From: an uncultured Clostridium sp.
Lineage (GTDB): Bacteria; Bacillota; Clostridia; TANB77; CAG-508
NCBI GenBank assembly: GCA_900551615.1
Contig: URWN01000037.1
Location: forward strand, 1-13,327
Direction of reading: 5' to 3'
DNA: 13,327 bases
Shown one piece after another: positions 1 through 8,500 of the stretch. Both the position numbers and the translations under genes were made by a program. The notes beneath the pieces were generated by a model. The model did no database searches and was not told the DNA's origin. It saw only the letters and a list, made by a program, of their open reading frames with translations. Position 1 is the stretch's first letter, and every line of letters begins with the position of its first letter.

Positions 1-95
1 ACGCAATGAACAGGACGAAATCTCAAATATATATAATTACCCAAGGGGAAGGGGGCGCCACACAAACAATAATTTTACGGACTGTGAATTGTAAC
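1..95 (+). repeat. Left arm of a ~95-bp inverted repeat
   Basis: Bases 1-95 match the reverse complement of 13128-13222 at 85 of 95 positions with no gaps. Blocks at 14-38 and 57-77 are identical. The ten differences are at positions 3, 13, 39, 47, 52, 56, 78, 79, 81 and 89. The match reaches the window edge, so the element may continue to the left. It ends about 20 bp before the -35 box of the tex promoter, and the other copy sits in the same orientation about 40 bp before the NRPS promoter. I see no open reading frame and no conserved hairpin in it. It could be a dispersed non-coding repeat, a promoter-linked element or a remnant of a mobile element. Confidence 0.85.
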
Positions 96-115
96 ATAAA
101 AAAATTAATAAAGTA

Positions 116-146
116 TTGACTTTTTATACTAAAAATTTGTTATAAT
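116..146 (+). promoter_or_regulatory. Probable promoter of tex
   Basis: The -35 box TTGACT lies at 116-121 and the -10 box TATAAT at 141-146. The 19-bp spacer is longer than the usual 17. Transcription would start near 153, giving a leader of about 65 nt. A purine-rich Shine-Dalgarno stretch, AGGAAGGAAG at 201-210, precedes the ATG at 219. No leader structure stands out. Confidence 0.6.
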
Positions 147-218
147 AATATATATGCAAAACAAACAAAAAAATTAAAAGGTCTAAACAAAAATGACCTA
201 AGGAAGGAAGAAAACAAA

Positions 219-2402
219 ATGGATAAAATATCAAAAGCAATAGCAGAAGAATTAAACATAAAACCACAACAAGTAGAAAACACAATAAAGCTAATAGATG
301 AAGGAAACACAATACCATTTATAGCAAGATACAGAAAAGAAGTAACAGGAGGACTAAGTGACGAAATACTAAGAACATTTGGAGAAAGACTAACATACCT
401 AAGAAACTTAGAAACAAGAAAAGAAGAAGTAATAAAATCAATAGACGAGCAAGGAAAGCTAACAGACGAAATATTACAAGCAGTGGCAATATCAAAAACA
501 CTAGCAGAAGTAGAAGACATATACAGACCATATAAACAAAAAAAGAAAACAAGAGCAACTGTAGCAAAAGCAAAAGGACTAGAACCACTAGCACAAATAA
601 TAATAAAACAAAAAGAAAACAAGCCAATAATAGAAATAGCAAAAGAATATATAAATATAGATAAACTATCAGAAGAAGACAAAAAAAATAAAGACAAAGT
701 TGTAGCAACAGAAGAAGATGCAATACAAGGAGCTCTAGACATTATAGCAGAAGACATATCAGACAGCGCAAAATATAGAAAAGAAATAAAAAGACAGTGC
801 TACAGAGAAGGCATAATAAAAACAAAGGCCAAAGATGCAGAAAAAAAATCAAATTACGAAATGTATTACGATTATAGTGAAGCAATAAAAGGAATACCAA
901 GTCACAGAATACTAGCAATAAACAGAGGAGAAAAAGAAGACTGCCTAAAAGTAACAATAGAAAAACCAGAAGATAAAATCCTAGCATATATAGAAAGAGA
1001 CACAATAAAAGGAGAAACACAATTTACAAAAATGCTAAAAGACACAATACAAGACAGTTTTGAAAGATTAATAGAACCATCAATAGACAGAGAAATCCGT
1101 TCAGACCTAACAGAAAAGGCAGAAGAAAAAGCAATAAAAGTATTCGGACAAAACTCAAAACAACTATTACTAGGAGCACCAATAAAAGGAAAAACAGTAA
1201 TGGGATTTGACCCAGCATACAGAACAGGATGTAAAATAGCAGTAATAGACGAAACAGGAAAAGTACTAGACTACACAACAGTATATCCAACAGAACCACA
1301 AAATGATGTAGAAGGAGCCAAAAAAGAATTACTAAAATTAATAGAAAAAGACAAAATAGACATGATAGCAATAGGAAACGGAACAGCGTCAAGAGAATCA
1401 GAAATGTTTGTATCAGACATGATAAAAGAAGCATCAAGACCAGTGCACTATGTAATTGTAAGTGAAGCAGGAGCATCTGTATACTCAGCATCAAAACTAG
1501 CAACAGAAGAATATCCAGACATAAATGTATCAATAAGGGGAGCAATCTCAATAGCAAGAAGACTACAAGACCCACTAGCAGAACTAGTAAAAATAGACCC
1601 AAAAGCAATAGGAGTAGGACAATATCAACATGACGTAAACCAAAAAAAATTAGCTGAAAGCCTAACAGGCGTAGTAGAAGACAGCGTTAACAAAGTAGGA
1701 GTAGATGTAAATACAGCAACACCATCACTACTATCATATGTATCAGGAATAAACAACACAATAGCCAAAAACATAGTAAAATACAGAGATGAAAATGGAA
1801 AACTAAAAGAAAGAAAAGAACTACTAAAAGTACCAAAACTAGGAAAAGTTGCATATGAACAATGTGCAGGATTTTTAAGAATAATAGATGGAAAAAATCC
1901 ATTAGAAATAACAGCGGTTCACCCAGAAAGCTATGAAGCAACAGAGAAACTATTGAAATCCCTAGGATTTGATAAAGAAGACTTAAGAGACAAAGAAAAA
2001 ACAGAAGAGCTAAGACAAAAACTAAAAACAGTAGACATAGAAAAAACAGCAAAAGAACTAGAAATAGGGGAAATGACATTAGCAGACATAATAGCAGAAC
2101 TAAGTAAACCAGGAAGAGACCCACGTGAAGACATGCCAAAGCCAATACTAAGGCAAGACGTACTAAAATTAGAAGACCTAAAAGAAGGAATGATACTAAC
2201 AGGAACAGTAAGAAATGTAATAGACTTTGGAGCATTTGTAGATATAGGAGTAAAATACGACGGACTTGTACATATCTCAGAAATGAGCGATAAATACATT
2301 AGAAATCCATCAGACCTAGTATCAGTGGGGGATATAGTAAAAGTAAAAGTAATAAAAATAGATATGGACAGAAAAAAAGTAGCACTATCAATGAAAGTGT
2401 AA
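219..2402 (+). CDS. tex: Tex family RNA-binding transcriptional accessory protein
   Basis: Tex is a conserved cytoplasmic nucleic-acid-binding protein linked to transcription in bacteria; its exact role in clostridia is not settled. The 727-residue length is normal for the family. The N-terminal helical region contains IPFIARYRKE (about 32-41). A YqgF/RNase H-like domain follows at about 326-450, with MGFDPAYRTG and AIGNGTASRESE. Helix-hairpin-helix repeats lie at about 495-560, and a C-terminal S1 domain at about 656-727, with DFGAFVDIG and LVHISEMS. The ATG at 219 follows an AGGAAGGAAG Shine-Dalgarno stretch. The gene is monocistronic, with its own promoter and terminator. Its codon use is odd: Ile is nearly always ATA, Leu mostly CTA, and two-fold pyrimidine positions favour C, giving almost no T in third positions. 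The next gene does not share this bias. Family assignment is secure. Confidence 0.95.
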   Translation: MDKISKAIAEELNIKPQQVENTIKLIDEGNTIPFIARYRKEVTGGLSDEILRTFGERLTYLRNLETRKEEVIKSIDEQGKLTDEILQAVAISKTLAEVEDIYRPYKQKKKTRATVAKAKGLEPLAQIIIKQKENKPIIEIAKEYINIDKLSEEDKKNKDKVVATEEDAIQGALDIIAEDISDSAKYRKEIKRQCYREGIIKTKAKDAEKKSNYEMYYDYSEAIKGIPSHRILAINRGEKEDCLKVTIEKPEDKILAYIERDTIKGETQFTKMLKDTIQDSFERLIEPSIDREIRSDLTEKAEEKAIKVFGQNSKQLLLGAPIKGKTVMGFDPAYRTGCKIAVIDETGKVLDYTTVYPTEPQNDVEGAKKELLKLIEKDKIDMIAIGNGTASRESEMFVSDMIKEASRPVHYVIVSEAGASVYSASKLATEEYPDINVSIRGAISIARRLQDPLAELVKIDPKAIGVGQYQHDVNQKKLAESLTGVVEDSVNKVGVDVNTATPSLLSYVSGINNTIAKNIVKYRDENGKLKERKELLKVPKLGKVAYEQCAGFLRIIDGKNPLEITAVHPESYEATEKLLKSLGFDKEDLRDKEKTEELRQKLKTVDIEKTAKELEIGEMTLADIIAELSKPGRDPREDMPKPILRQDVLKLEDLKEGMILTGTVRNVIDFGAFVDIGVKYDGLVHISEMSDKYIRNPSDLVSVGDIVKVKVIKIDMDRKKVALSMKV

Positions 2403-2406
2403 AAAA

Positions 2407-2442
2407 TAGGGATTGAGGTATAAGTCTTCAATTCCCTTTTTT
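2407..2442 (+). terminator. Rho-independent terminator of tex
   Basis: The hairpin begins a few bases after the tex stop. GGGATTGAGG (2409-2418) pairs with CTTCAATTCCC (2426-2436) through one G-U pair and one bulged T, and six T's follow at 2437-2442. Its sequence is closely related to the histidine-kinase terminator at 3711-3750. Confidence 0.85.
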
Positions 2443-2467
2443 ATTTTAAAATTTTTTCAAAAAACAC

Positions 2468-2496
2468 TTGATTTTTAAGCATTTTACTAATATAAT
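2468..2496 (+). promoter_or_regulatory. Promoter of the receiver/HD-GYP gene
   Basis: TTGATT at 2468-2473 and TATAAT at 2491-2496 are separated by exactly 17 bp, a near-consensus housekeeping promoter. Transcription would start near 2503. The resulting leader of about 80 nt contains the paired inverted repeats at 2514-2565. Confidence 0.75.
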
Positions 2497-2513
2497 GGCC
2501 TTATAAAAACAAG

Positions 2514-2565
2514 CCTTTAAAATTGGCAAAATCTTGAGGTCAGTAAAGTTTTAAAGGTTACTGAC
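2514..2565 (+). promoter_or_regulatory. Structured 5' leader with two competing stems
   Basis: Two perfect complementary pairs interleave in this leader. CCTTTAAAA (2514-2522) pairs with TTTTAAAGG (2549-2557). GTCAGTAA (2539-2546) pairs with TTACTGAC (2558-2565). The order is A-B-A'-B'. A' abuts B' with no linker, so both full helices can hardly coexist, and they look mutually exclusive. The Shine-Dalgarno GGAGG (2571-2575) begins six bases after the second stem. This suggests a translational switch or attenuator. I do not recognise a known riboswitch class. GTCAGTAA-N11-TTACTGAC could instead be a protein operator. Confidence 0.5.
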
Positions 2566-2583
2566 AGGATGGAGGATGATTGT

Positions 2584-3639
2584 ATGAGAAAAGGACTACA
2601 AAAAGTTGTTAATGAAAATAATAATTATAGAATTATAGCAGTAGATGACGAAGAAGGAATTGTAGATTCACTATCAATATTCTTAAAACGTTCAGGATAT
2701 GATTTTACAGGAGTTACAGATCCTATGGAAGCCATTGAAAAAGTTAGAACAGAGCATTATGATTTAATGTTACTAGACTTTATAATGACTCCTATTCATG
2801 GTGACCAAGTTGTTGAAGAAATAAGAAAATTCAATAAAGAATTATATATTCTATTATTAACAGGTCACAAAGATTTAGCTCCTCCACTAGAAACTATACG
2901 AAGACTAGACATTCAAGGATATTGTGAAAAAAGCGATAAATTTGACCAATTGCTATTATTAATAGAATCTGGTATAAAATCTATTGCGCAAATGAATGAA
3001 ATTAAAAAGATTAATGAAGAATTATCTGATAAAAATGAAAAACTTGAAGAAGCATATTTATCTACTATTCAAACATTAAGATATACAGTTGAAGCAAAGG
3101 ACACATATACTAGAGGTCATTCTGACCGTGTTTCTCAGTATTCTGTATTAATAGGTAAGCATCTAGGATTATCAGATAGTGACTTGCACGATTTGGAAGT
3201 TGGGGGATTATTCCATGATATTGGAAAAATAGGCATTCCAGACAGCATTTTAAGAAAAGAATCAAAACTTACTGATGATGAATATTCAGAAATCAAAAAT
3301 CATCCTGCAATTGGTGCACATATTTTATCATCTGCAAAGATATTTGAAAATATTATTCCAATTGTTAAACATCATCATGAAAGATACGATGGTAATGGAT
3401 ATCCAAGTAGATTAAAGGGAGAAGAAATACCTTATTTTGCAAGAATAGCAGCAATTGCAGATACATTTGATGCAATGACATCAAAACGTAGTTATAGAGA
3501 CTCACTTCCATTAGATGTTGTAATTAGTGAATTTAAAAGATGTAGAGGAACTCAATTTGATCCTAAGTTAGATGATCTATTCTTAGATATATTAGAAAAC
3601 CATTATGATGAAATTGAAAAAATAAAAAATAATTATTAG
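2584..3639 (+). CDS. Response regulator with HD-GYP c-di-GMP phosphodiesterase output
   Basis: The protein has 351 residues and is predicted to be cytoplasmic. A receiver domain occupies about 16-130, with acidic pair D21/D22, phospho-acceptor D65, switch Thr T93 and Lys K116. A charged helical linker (about 135-160) leads to an HD-GYP domain (about 165-345). That domain has H211-D212 and the signature HHERYDGNGYP at 264-274, the residues expected of an active phosphodiesterase hydrolysing cyclic-di-GMP. The start at 2584 is chosen because GGAGG (2571-2575) lies 8 nt upstream. An in-frame ATG at 2569 has no well-spaced ribosome site. The gene has its own promoter and leader and converges on a histidine kinase, its likely partner. 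Domain calls are firm; the kinase pairing is inferred. Confidence 0.93.
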   Translation: MRKGLQKVVNENNNYRIIAVDDEEGIVDSLSIFLKRSGYDFTGVTDPMEAIEKVRTEHYDLMLLDFIMTPIHGDQVVEEIRKFNKELYILLLTGHKDLAPPLETIRRLDIQGYCEKSDKFDQLLLLIESGIKSIAQMNEIKKINEELSDKNEKLEEAYLSTIQTLRYTVEAKDTYTRGHSDRVSQYSVLIGKHLGLSDSDLHDLEVGGLFHDIGKIGIPDSILRKESKLTDDEYSEIKNHPAIGAHILSSAKIFENIIPIVKHHHERYDGNGYPSRLKGEEIPYFARIAAIADTFDAMTSKRSYRDSLPLDVVISEFKRCRGTQFDPKLDDLFLDILENHYDEIEKIKNNY

Positions 3640-3675
3640 TTGTCAAAAAAGGGCGTCCCTTTTGACAACTTTTTT
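3639..3675 (+). terminator. Terminator of the HD-GYP gene
   Basis: The stem starts in the last base of the TAG stop. GTTGTCAAAA pairs with TTTTGACAAC, and GGG with CCC, around a CGT loop, leaving a 2-nt A bulge. Six T's follow at 3670-3675. It forms the first half of the larger palindrome at 3639-3705. Confidence 0.8.
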
Positions 3676-3705
3676 CTGTCAATGGGGACGCCCCTTTTTG
3701 ACAAC
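3639..3705. repeat. REP-like paired palindrome between convergent genes
   Basis: A 21-nt arm at 3639-3659 is the reverse complement of 3685-3705 with one mismatch. Each arm sits inside its own smaller hairpin (TTGTCA...TGACAA around GGGCGTCCC-type cores). The G+C-rich core GGGGACGCCCC is unlike the A+T-rich surroundings. Similar TGTCAA-GGGGACG palindromes recur as dispersed elements in low-GC Firmicutes, so I infer a REP/BIME-type element, here also serving as terminator. The 60-codon reading frame crossing it (SCQKG motifs) is not a gene. Confidence 0.75.
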
Positions 3706-3710
3706 TTCTA

Positions 3711-3750
3711 AAACAAAGAAAAAGGATTGAAGATTTATTCCTCAATCCTT
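3711..3750 (-). terminator. Terminator of the NRPS-histidine kinase operon
   Basis: On the minus strand, AAGGATTGAGGA pairs with TCTTCAATCCTT (12 bp, one G-U) around an ATAAA loop. A T-rich tract, TTTCTTTGTTT, follows. It begins 6 bases after the kinase stop codon (3757-3759). It is closely similar to the tex terminator. Confidence 0.85.
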
Positions 3751-3756
3751 ATAAAT

Positions 3757-5559
3757 TTATAAAGGTAAAATAATATTAAAAGTAGTACCTTGGCCTTCTA
3801 CGGACTCAAAAGTAATATTACCATTAAAATGAGCCTTAATAGTAGAATAAGACATATATAAACCAAGTCCAGTACCATTTTTACCCTTTGTTGTAATCAT
3901 CTCCTTAAATAACTTATCTTTAACTTTCTGAGGAAGACCACAACCATAATCCTTAACAGAAATAATCAAATTACCATCAGATTTACTCAAAATCAAATCA
4001 ATATTTTTCTCAGTTTCACCATTATAGGCCTGAATAGCATTAGAAATCATATTATTAATAACTTGAACCAAACTATTAATATCACCATGAATCTTAGTAG
4101 ACTTAGGAGCATTCATCTGAACATTCATATAAATTAACGCATTTTTAAGTTCATGCTTCATCAAAATATCAACTCTCTTAACAAGTTCATCAATATCAAA
4201 ATAGACATTTTCAGTCTCAGATAAAGTAACAGCTTGGCCTTTAACAGCGGTAATAATATCAGACATATATTCTGTATATTCTTTAATTTTAACAATCCAT
4301 TCATTCATGTCTTTGGCAATATCATGATGGTCTTGGCTATTAACCTCAGGGTCATCAATAGAAGAATCATATTCTTTAACTAAGTCAGTTAATCCCTCAG
4401 CAGCTCCAGAAATAGACATTATAGGAGTTTTTAAGTTATGAGCAATACCACCAATTAATTGTCCAAGTGAAGCAAGACGTTCTCTTTCCATTAATATATC
4501 TTGATTATTCTTAATAGTTTCCATATCTTGAATATGTTGAGTAATATCCTTAAACAAGATTAATGTTCCTAATGATGTACCATCTGAATAAATGGTATTA
4601 ACTTCAACTGAGAAGATTTTATGAATTCTACTAACATGATACTCAAAAGAAATAGTCTTTTTAGAATCTTTTGTTTTTGCAATAGCATTTTTTATTTTAC
4701 TATAGTTTATTTTATTTTTTTTACTAAACTCATCAAAATTTTGTCCCCTTAAAGTAGCATCTTCTATTTTGAATGTTGTTAAAAATGTTTGGTTAAAGTC
4801 GGATATAGTTCCATCATCATTTAAAACCAAATAACTATCAGACATCCTATCAACAATTTTTTGAAGAGCAATAGGAGTAAGTTTAAATAGATTAAACCTA
4901 AAAATTCCAATAGTAAAGCAAATAATAGTTACAGAAAATGCAATAGGAGTTGCATATATTGACACAGGCAAAAGTCCAGTACTACCAAGTAAATTTACAA
5001 TAATAGGAGCAAGAGAACCTATTATAAGCAATATAGCTTGTCTAGAAAATAGTCCAGCATTTTTAATTGAATATCTCATTAGTATAAATAGGGATATACC
5101 AAAAATTAAAAATGTATAATAGGTATGTACATAAAACCATGGTCCATAAGCAGTAGATAAACTCATGGAATACTCCTTATAAAATAAATGATGTAAATCA
5201 TTTGTCCAAAGCAATAACAATGATGTAATTGGTATAATAAATAATAATAAATAATATCTTTTAAAATCTAATCTTCCATTTTCAAAAATAATAGCCATAA
5301 AGTAAAATGCAATTGGTAAAAAACAAATACTTATATAATACAAATTAAAGAAATATTTTAAATTAATATCATATTTATTTAAGAAAATAATTTGAAGTAT
5401 CATACAAGTTAACCAAAATAACATTAATCCAAATAATATAATAAATATTTTAGTCAATGGCTTTTTATTATTTTGAGTCAAAAGATTTTTTAAAAGCAAA
5501 ATCAAAACACCAGATACAAATACTAATATCCATAATACAATTGAATCTGTAGTTGACAT
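3757..5559 (-). CDS. 7TM-PAS sensor histidine kinase
   Basis: This is a 600-residue membrane sensor kinase. Seven hydrophobic segments (about 6-28, 36-60, 70-92, 100-118, 145-163, 172-193, 200-222) form a 7TM-type sensor module. A PAS domain follows at about 237-345. The H-box LGQLIGGIAHNLKTP has phospho-acceptor H374. The ATPase domain has N-box N507, G1 box DYGCG (537-541) and G2 box GTGLGLY (562-568), so catalysis looks intact. One oddity is Asn, not the usual acidic residue, after H374. The stretch 398-415 between the helices around the H-box is long and acidic. The ATG is 2 nt beyond the NRPS stop, and its Shine-Dalgarno lies inside the NRPS coding sequence, so expression is probably coupled. 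No regulator is in the operon; the convergent receiver/HD-GYP protein is the nearest candidate. The ligand is unknown. Confidence 0.93.
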   Translation of the reverse strand: MSTTDSIVLWILVFVSGVLILLLKNLLTQNNKKPLTKIFIILFGLMLFWLTCMILQIIFLNKYDINLKYFFNLYYISICFLPIAFYFMAIIFENGRLDFKRYYLLLFIIPITSLLLLWTNDLHHLFYKEYSMSLSTAYGPWFYVHTYYTFLIFGISLFILMRYSIKNAGLFSRQAILLIIGSLAPIIVNLLGSTGLLPVSIYATPIAFSVTIICFTIGIFRFNLFKLTPIALQKIVDRMSDSYLVLNDDGTISDFNQTFLTTFKIEDATLRGQNFDEFSKKNKINYSKIKNAIAKTKDSKKTISFEYHVSRIHKIFSVEVNTIYSDGTSLGTLILFKDITQHIQDMETIKNNQDILMERERLASLGQLIGGIAHNLKTPIMSISGAAEGLTDLVKEYDSSIDDPEVNSQDHHDIAKDMNEWIVKIKEYTEYMSDIITAVKGQAVTLSETENVYFDIDELVKRVDILMKHELKNALIYMNVQMNAPKSTKIHGDINSLVQVINNMISNAIQAYNGETEKNIDLILSKSDGNLIISVKDYGCGLPQKVKDKLFKEMITTKGKNGTGLGLYMSYSTIKAHFNGNITFESVEGQGTTFNIILPL

Positions 5560-5577
5560 CGTTATATCACCTTCCTT
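5557..5577 (-). promoter_or_regulatory. Ribosome-binding site embedded in the NRPS 3' end
   Basis: AAGGAAGGTGA (5577-5567) encodes the last residues of the NRPS and doubles as the Shine-Dalgarno site for the kinase ATG at 5559, with 7 nt between. The NRPS TAA occupies 5564-5562. This arrangement is typical of translational coupling. Confidence 0.75.
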
Positions 5578-8500
5578 AGTAATTTAATAAAATCAATTAA
5601 ATATTTATTTTTAATTTTAGGCCACTTAAAACCACATTTCCTTAAATATTTAATCGTAAAATTAGATTTTAATTTTATAGTACCATTATAATTCAAATGA
5701 TAATTACTGTCAAAATCATTTGCTATATTTTGTAAAGAACTCCTTTTTTCATCATTTTTCAAAATATTGATTGCCGTAGTTTTAAATTCATTTTCTGGCA
5801 ATACCTTGACATTATAATCAAACTTCTTAATCAATTTTAAAAATTTACCCAAAGCAACAGTTTTATGATTATAGATATGAAAAACTCTATTTTTCTCTGA
5901 AGGATGAGTTATAATTTTATATACAGCCTGTGCCGCAGAATCTACAGGCGTAAACTCTAAAGGACTTTTTAACAAGTAATCTGGAATAATTCCTAGTTTC
6001 ATAAAAGCAGCAAGCTTTGTAACAAAAGCATTTTGCAAGATATTTTCTTGGAATAAACCATCACTTAATCTAGGCATCAAATTACCCATACGTAATATAT
6101 AAGCATCAACATTTTTACTAATAGCATCAAGTACAGCAGCTTCAGCTTCAAACTTACTATGAGTGTAAACATTATCAAGTAATTGACCTATATATAAAGA
6201 ATCCTCGCAGAATTCAGGATTAACCAAATGTCTAATAGATTTTTTTAGTAAAACATATGATAAATCAAGTTTTTTACCAGACACGCCAGTAGTTGAAATA
6301 TGATATAGTTTTTTATTAAAATCCTTACAAAAATCAATAATATATTTTACACTTGTAACATTAGTCATATAAAAATTATTGTAATTTCCAAAGTGAGCAA
6401 CATTTGCGGCACTATGTATTACTAAATCAATGTTATTTACTATTTTCTGTAAATCTTCTTGAGATAGCCCAAAATTAGGTTTACAAATATCACCAGTTAC
6501 AGGAATTATTCGGTTATTAATTAAATTATCATATTTATTACCAAAATAATAATTTAACTTTTGAGAAAGTTTTGTAGTTATAGACATTCCTGGCTCTTTT
6601 CTAACTATACAATATATTTTTCCATTCTCATTTTTTAAGAATTCATCCAAAATGTGTATTCCAAGAAAACCAGTAGAACCAGTAAGCAAAATGTTTTTAG
6701 GATGATATTCTTCTATTTTAGATTTCTTAGTTGTTTTATTTAATATATCTAGAGCTCCACCAGGTAAATTTTCAAACTTGTTTAATATTGGTTTAGTATT
6801 ATCAGAATTTATCTTATCTTCAAGTTCAGCAACAGTAGAAAATTTAAAAATATCTGAATAAGAAACTTTATTTGTAAATTCCAATAATTCAATATTTAAG
6901 CTCATTGCAAGAAGAGAATCGCCACCAAGTTCAAAGAAATTATCGTGGATTCCAATTGGCTTTGTATTTAGCACTTTTTCAAAAATACTTACCAATTGTT
7001 TCTGAAGGTCTGTCTTAGGTGGAACATAATTTTCTTTGCTAATATTTAAAACTTCTTTAGGCATTGGTAATTTTTTTCTATCAATCTTACCATTTGGTGT
7101 ATAAGGAAAATCATCTAATGCAATATAGTAAGAAGGAATCATATATCTAGGTAATCTTTTTGCTAAATATCTTCTAAGCTCATCTACTGAAATTCTCTTA
7201 TTAGCAACAAAATAAGCAGATATAAATTCTCTATTATTCATATTTTGTTTTACAATAACTGTTTTTTCAATATTAGGATATTTTGAAATTAATGCTTCAA
7301 TTTCACCAAGTTCTATTCTAAGACCTCTAATTTTTATTTGATTGTCTTTTCTACCAAGACATAAAATATCACCATTTTCCAAATATTTTCCTAAATCACC
7401 ACTTTTATACATGGTTTTTCCACTCATAAAAGGATTATTTAAAAAGCTCTTAGAAGTCAAATCAATATTATTTAAATATCCTTTTGAAACACCATCACCA
7501 GAAATATAAATTTCACCAATAACACCAACTGGAACAGGCATCATATTATCATCCAAAATATACATTTGATCATTATAAAAAGGTTTGCCTATTGTAATAA
7601 AATCAGTATTTACCTCAGATAAAGTACAATAATAAGTTTCAGTAGGGCCATATCCATCATATATAGTAATATTACCTAAATCTTTTAACTCTCTAACTAA
7701 TGTAATAGGAACTTGTTCACCTGTTAAAGTCAAATATTTTAAATTTTTTAAAGCTGGAATACTATCAATATTATTTACAAATACTTGCATTACAGAAGGT
7801 GTAGCCTGGGTTGCAGTAACTGCATTTTTAACCATTAAATCATTTAAAAGCTTAGGCATAGTTTGTTCATCTTCATTTGCAATGACAACTTTTACACCTC
7901 TTTGAAGAGGAATAAGGGCTTCATAAGAGAAGATATCAAAGCTTACTGTTGAAATAGACACAATAGCTTGATTTTTTGGTTCTTTCAAATATCCAACATA
8001 ATCATTACAATAATGTGCAAAATTAACAAGTGTTTTTTGTGTTTGCAATACACCTTTAGGACGACCAGTAGAACCAGAAGTAAATATTACATAAAGCAAG
8101 TCATCCAAAGTATTAATATTTTCAATGTTCTCATTTGGAAGAGAATATATATCGTTATTATCCAAATCAATTGTTACCTTATGTTCAAAATCAATTTTGC
8201 TTTCAAGTTTTTTATTAGTAAGCAATACAGAGGCAGAACTACTAGAAAGCATATAATTAATTCTATCTTCAGGGAAACCTGGATCAATTGGGATATAAGC
8301 TCCACCAGATTTCATAACTGCAAGTATAGCAATAATCATCTCCAAAGAACGATTAACCATAACACCTACTAAAGATTCTTTCTCAACATGTTGAGTATTT
8401 CTTAAATAATAAGCTAAACTATTTGCTTTTTCATTTAACTCACGAAAAGTTAAAGATTTATCACCAAAAACTAAAGCAATATTATTTGGAGTTTTTTCAA

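Noticed and set aside
124..2431. Several long Leu/Phe/Ser-rich frames on the minus strand
   Set aside because: They are complements of tex, caused by its A-rich third positions; their composition is not protein-like and they have no plausible starts.
2514..2565. Stable H-type pseudoknot
   Set aside because: The order A-B-A'-B' fits, but no linker remains between A' and B' to cross a 9-bp helix, so full pseudoknotting is sterically unlikely; competing stems are preferred.
2497..2583. Known c-di-GMP riboswitch
   Set aside because: The leader has GGCAAA and GGTTAC-like pieces, but lacks the ordered core and paired arms of c-di-GMP-I, and does not fit c-di-GMP-II as I know it.
3563..3745. 60-codon minus-strand frame with repeated SCQKG
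   Set aside because: It is a translation of the REP-like palindrome and overlaps the HD-GYP gene end; no ribosome site or family.
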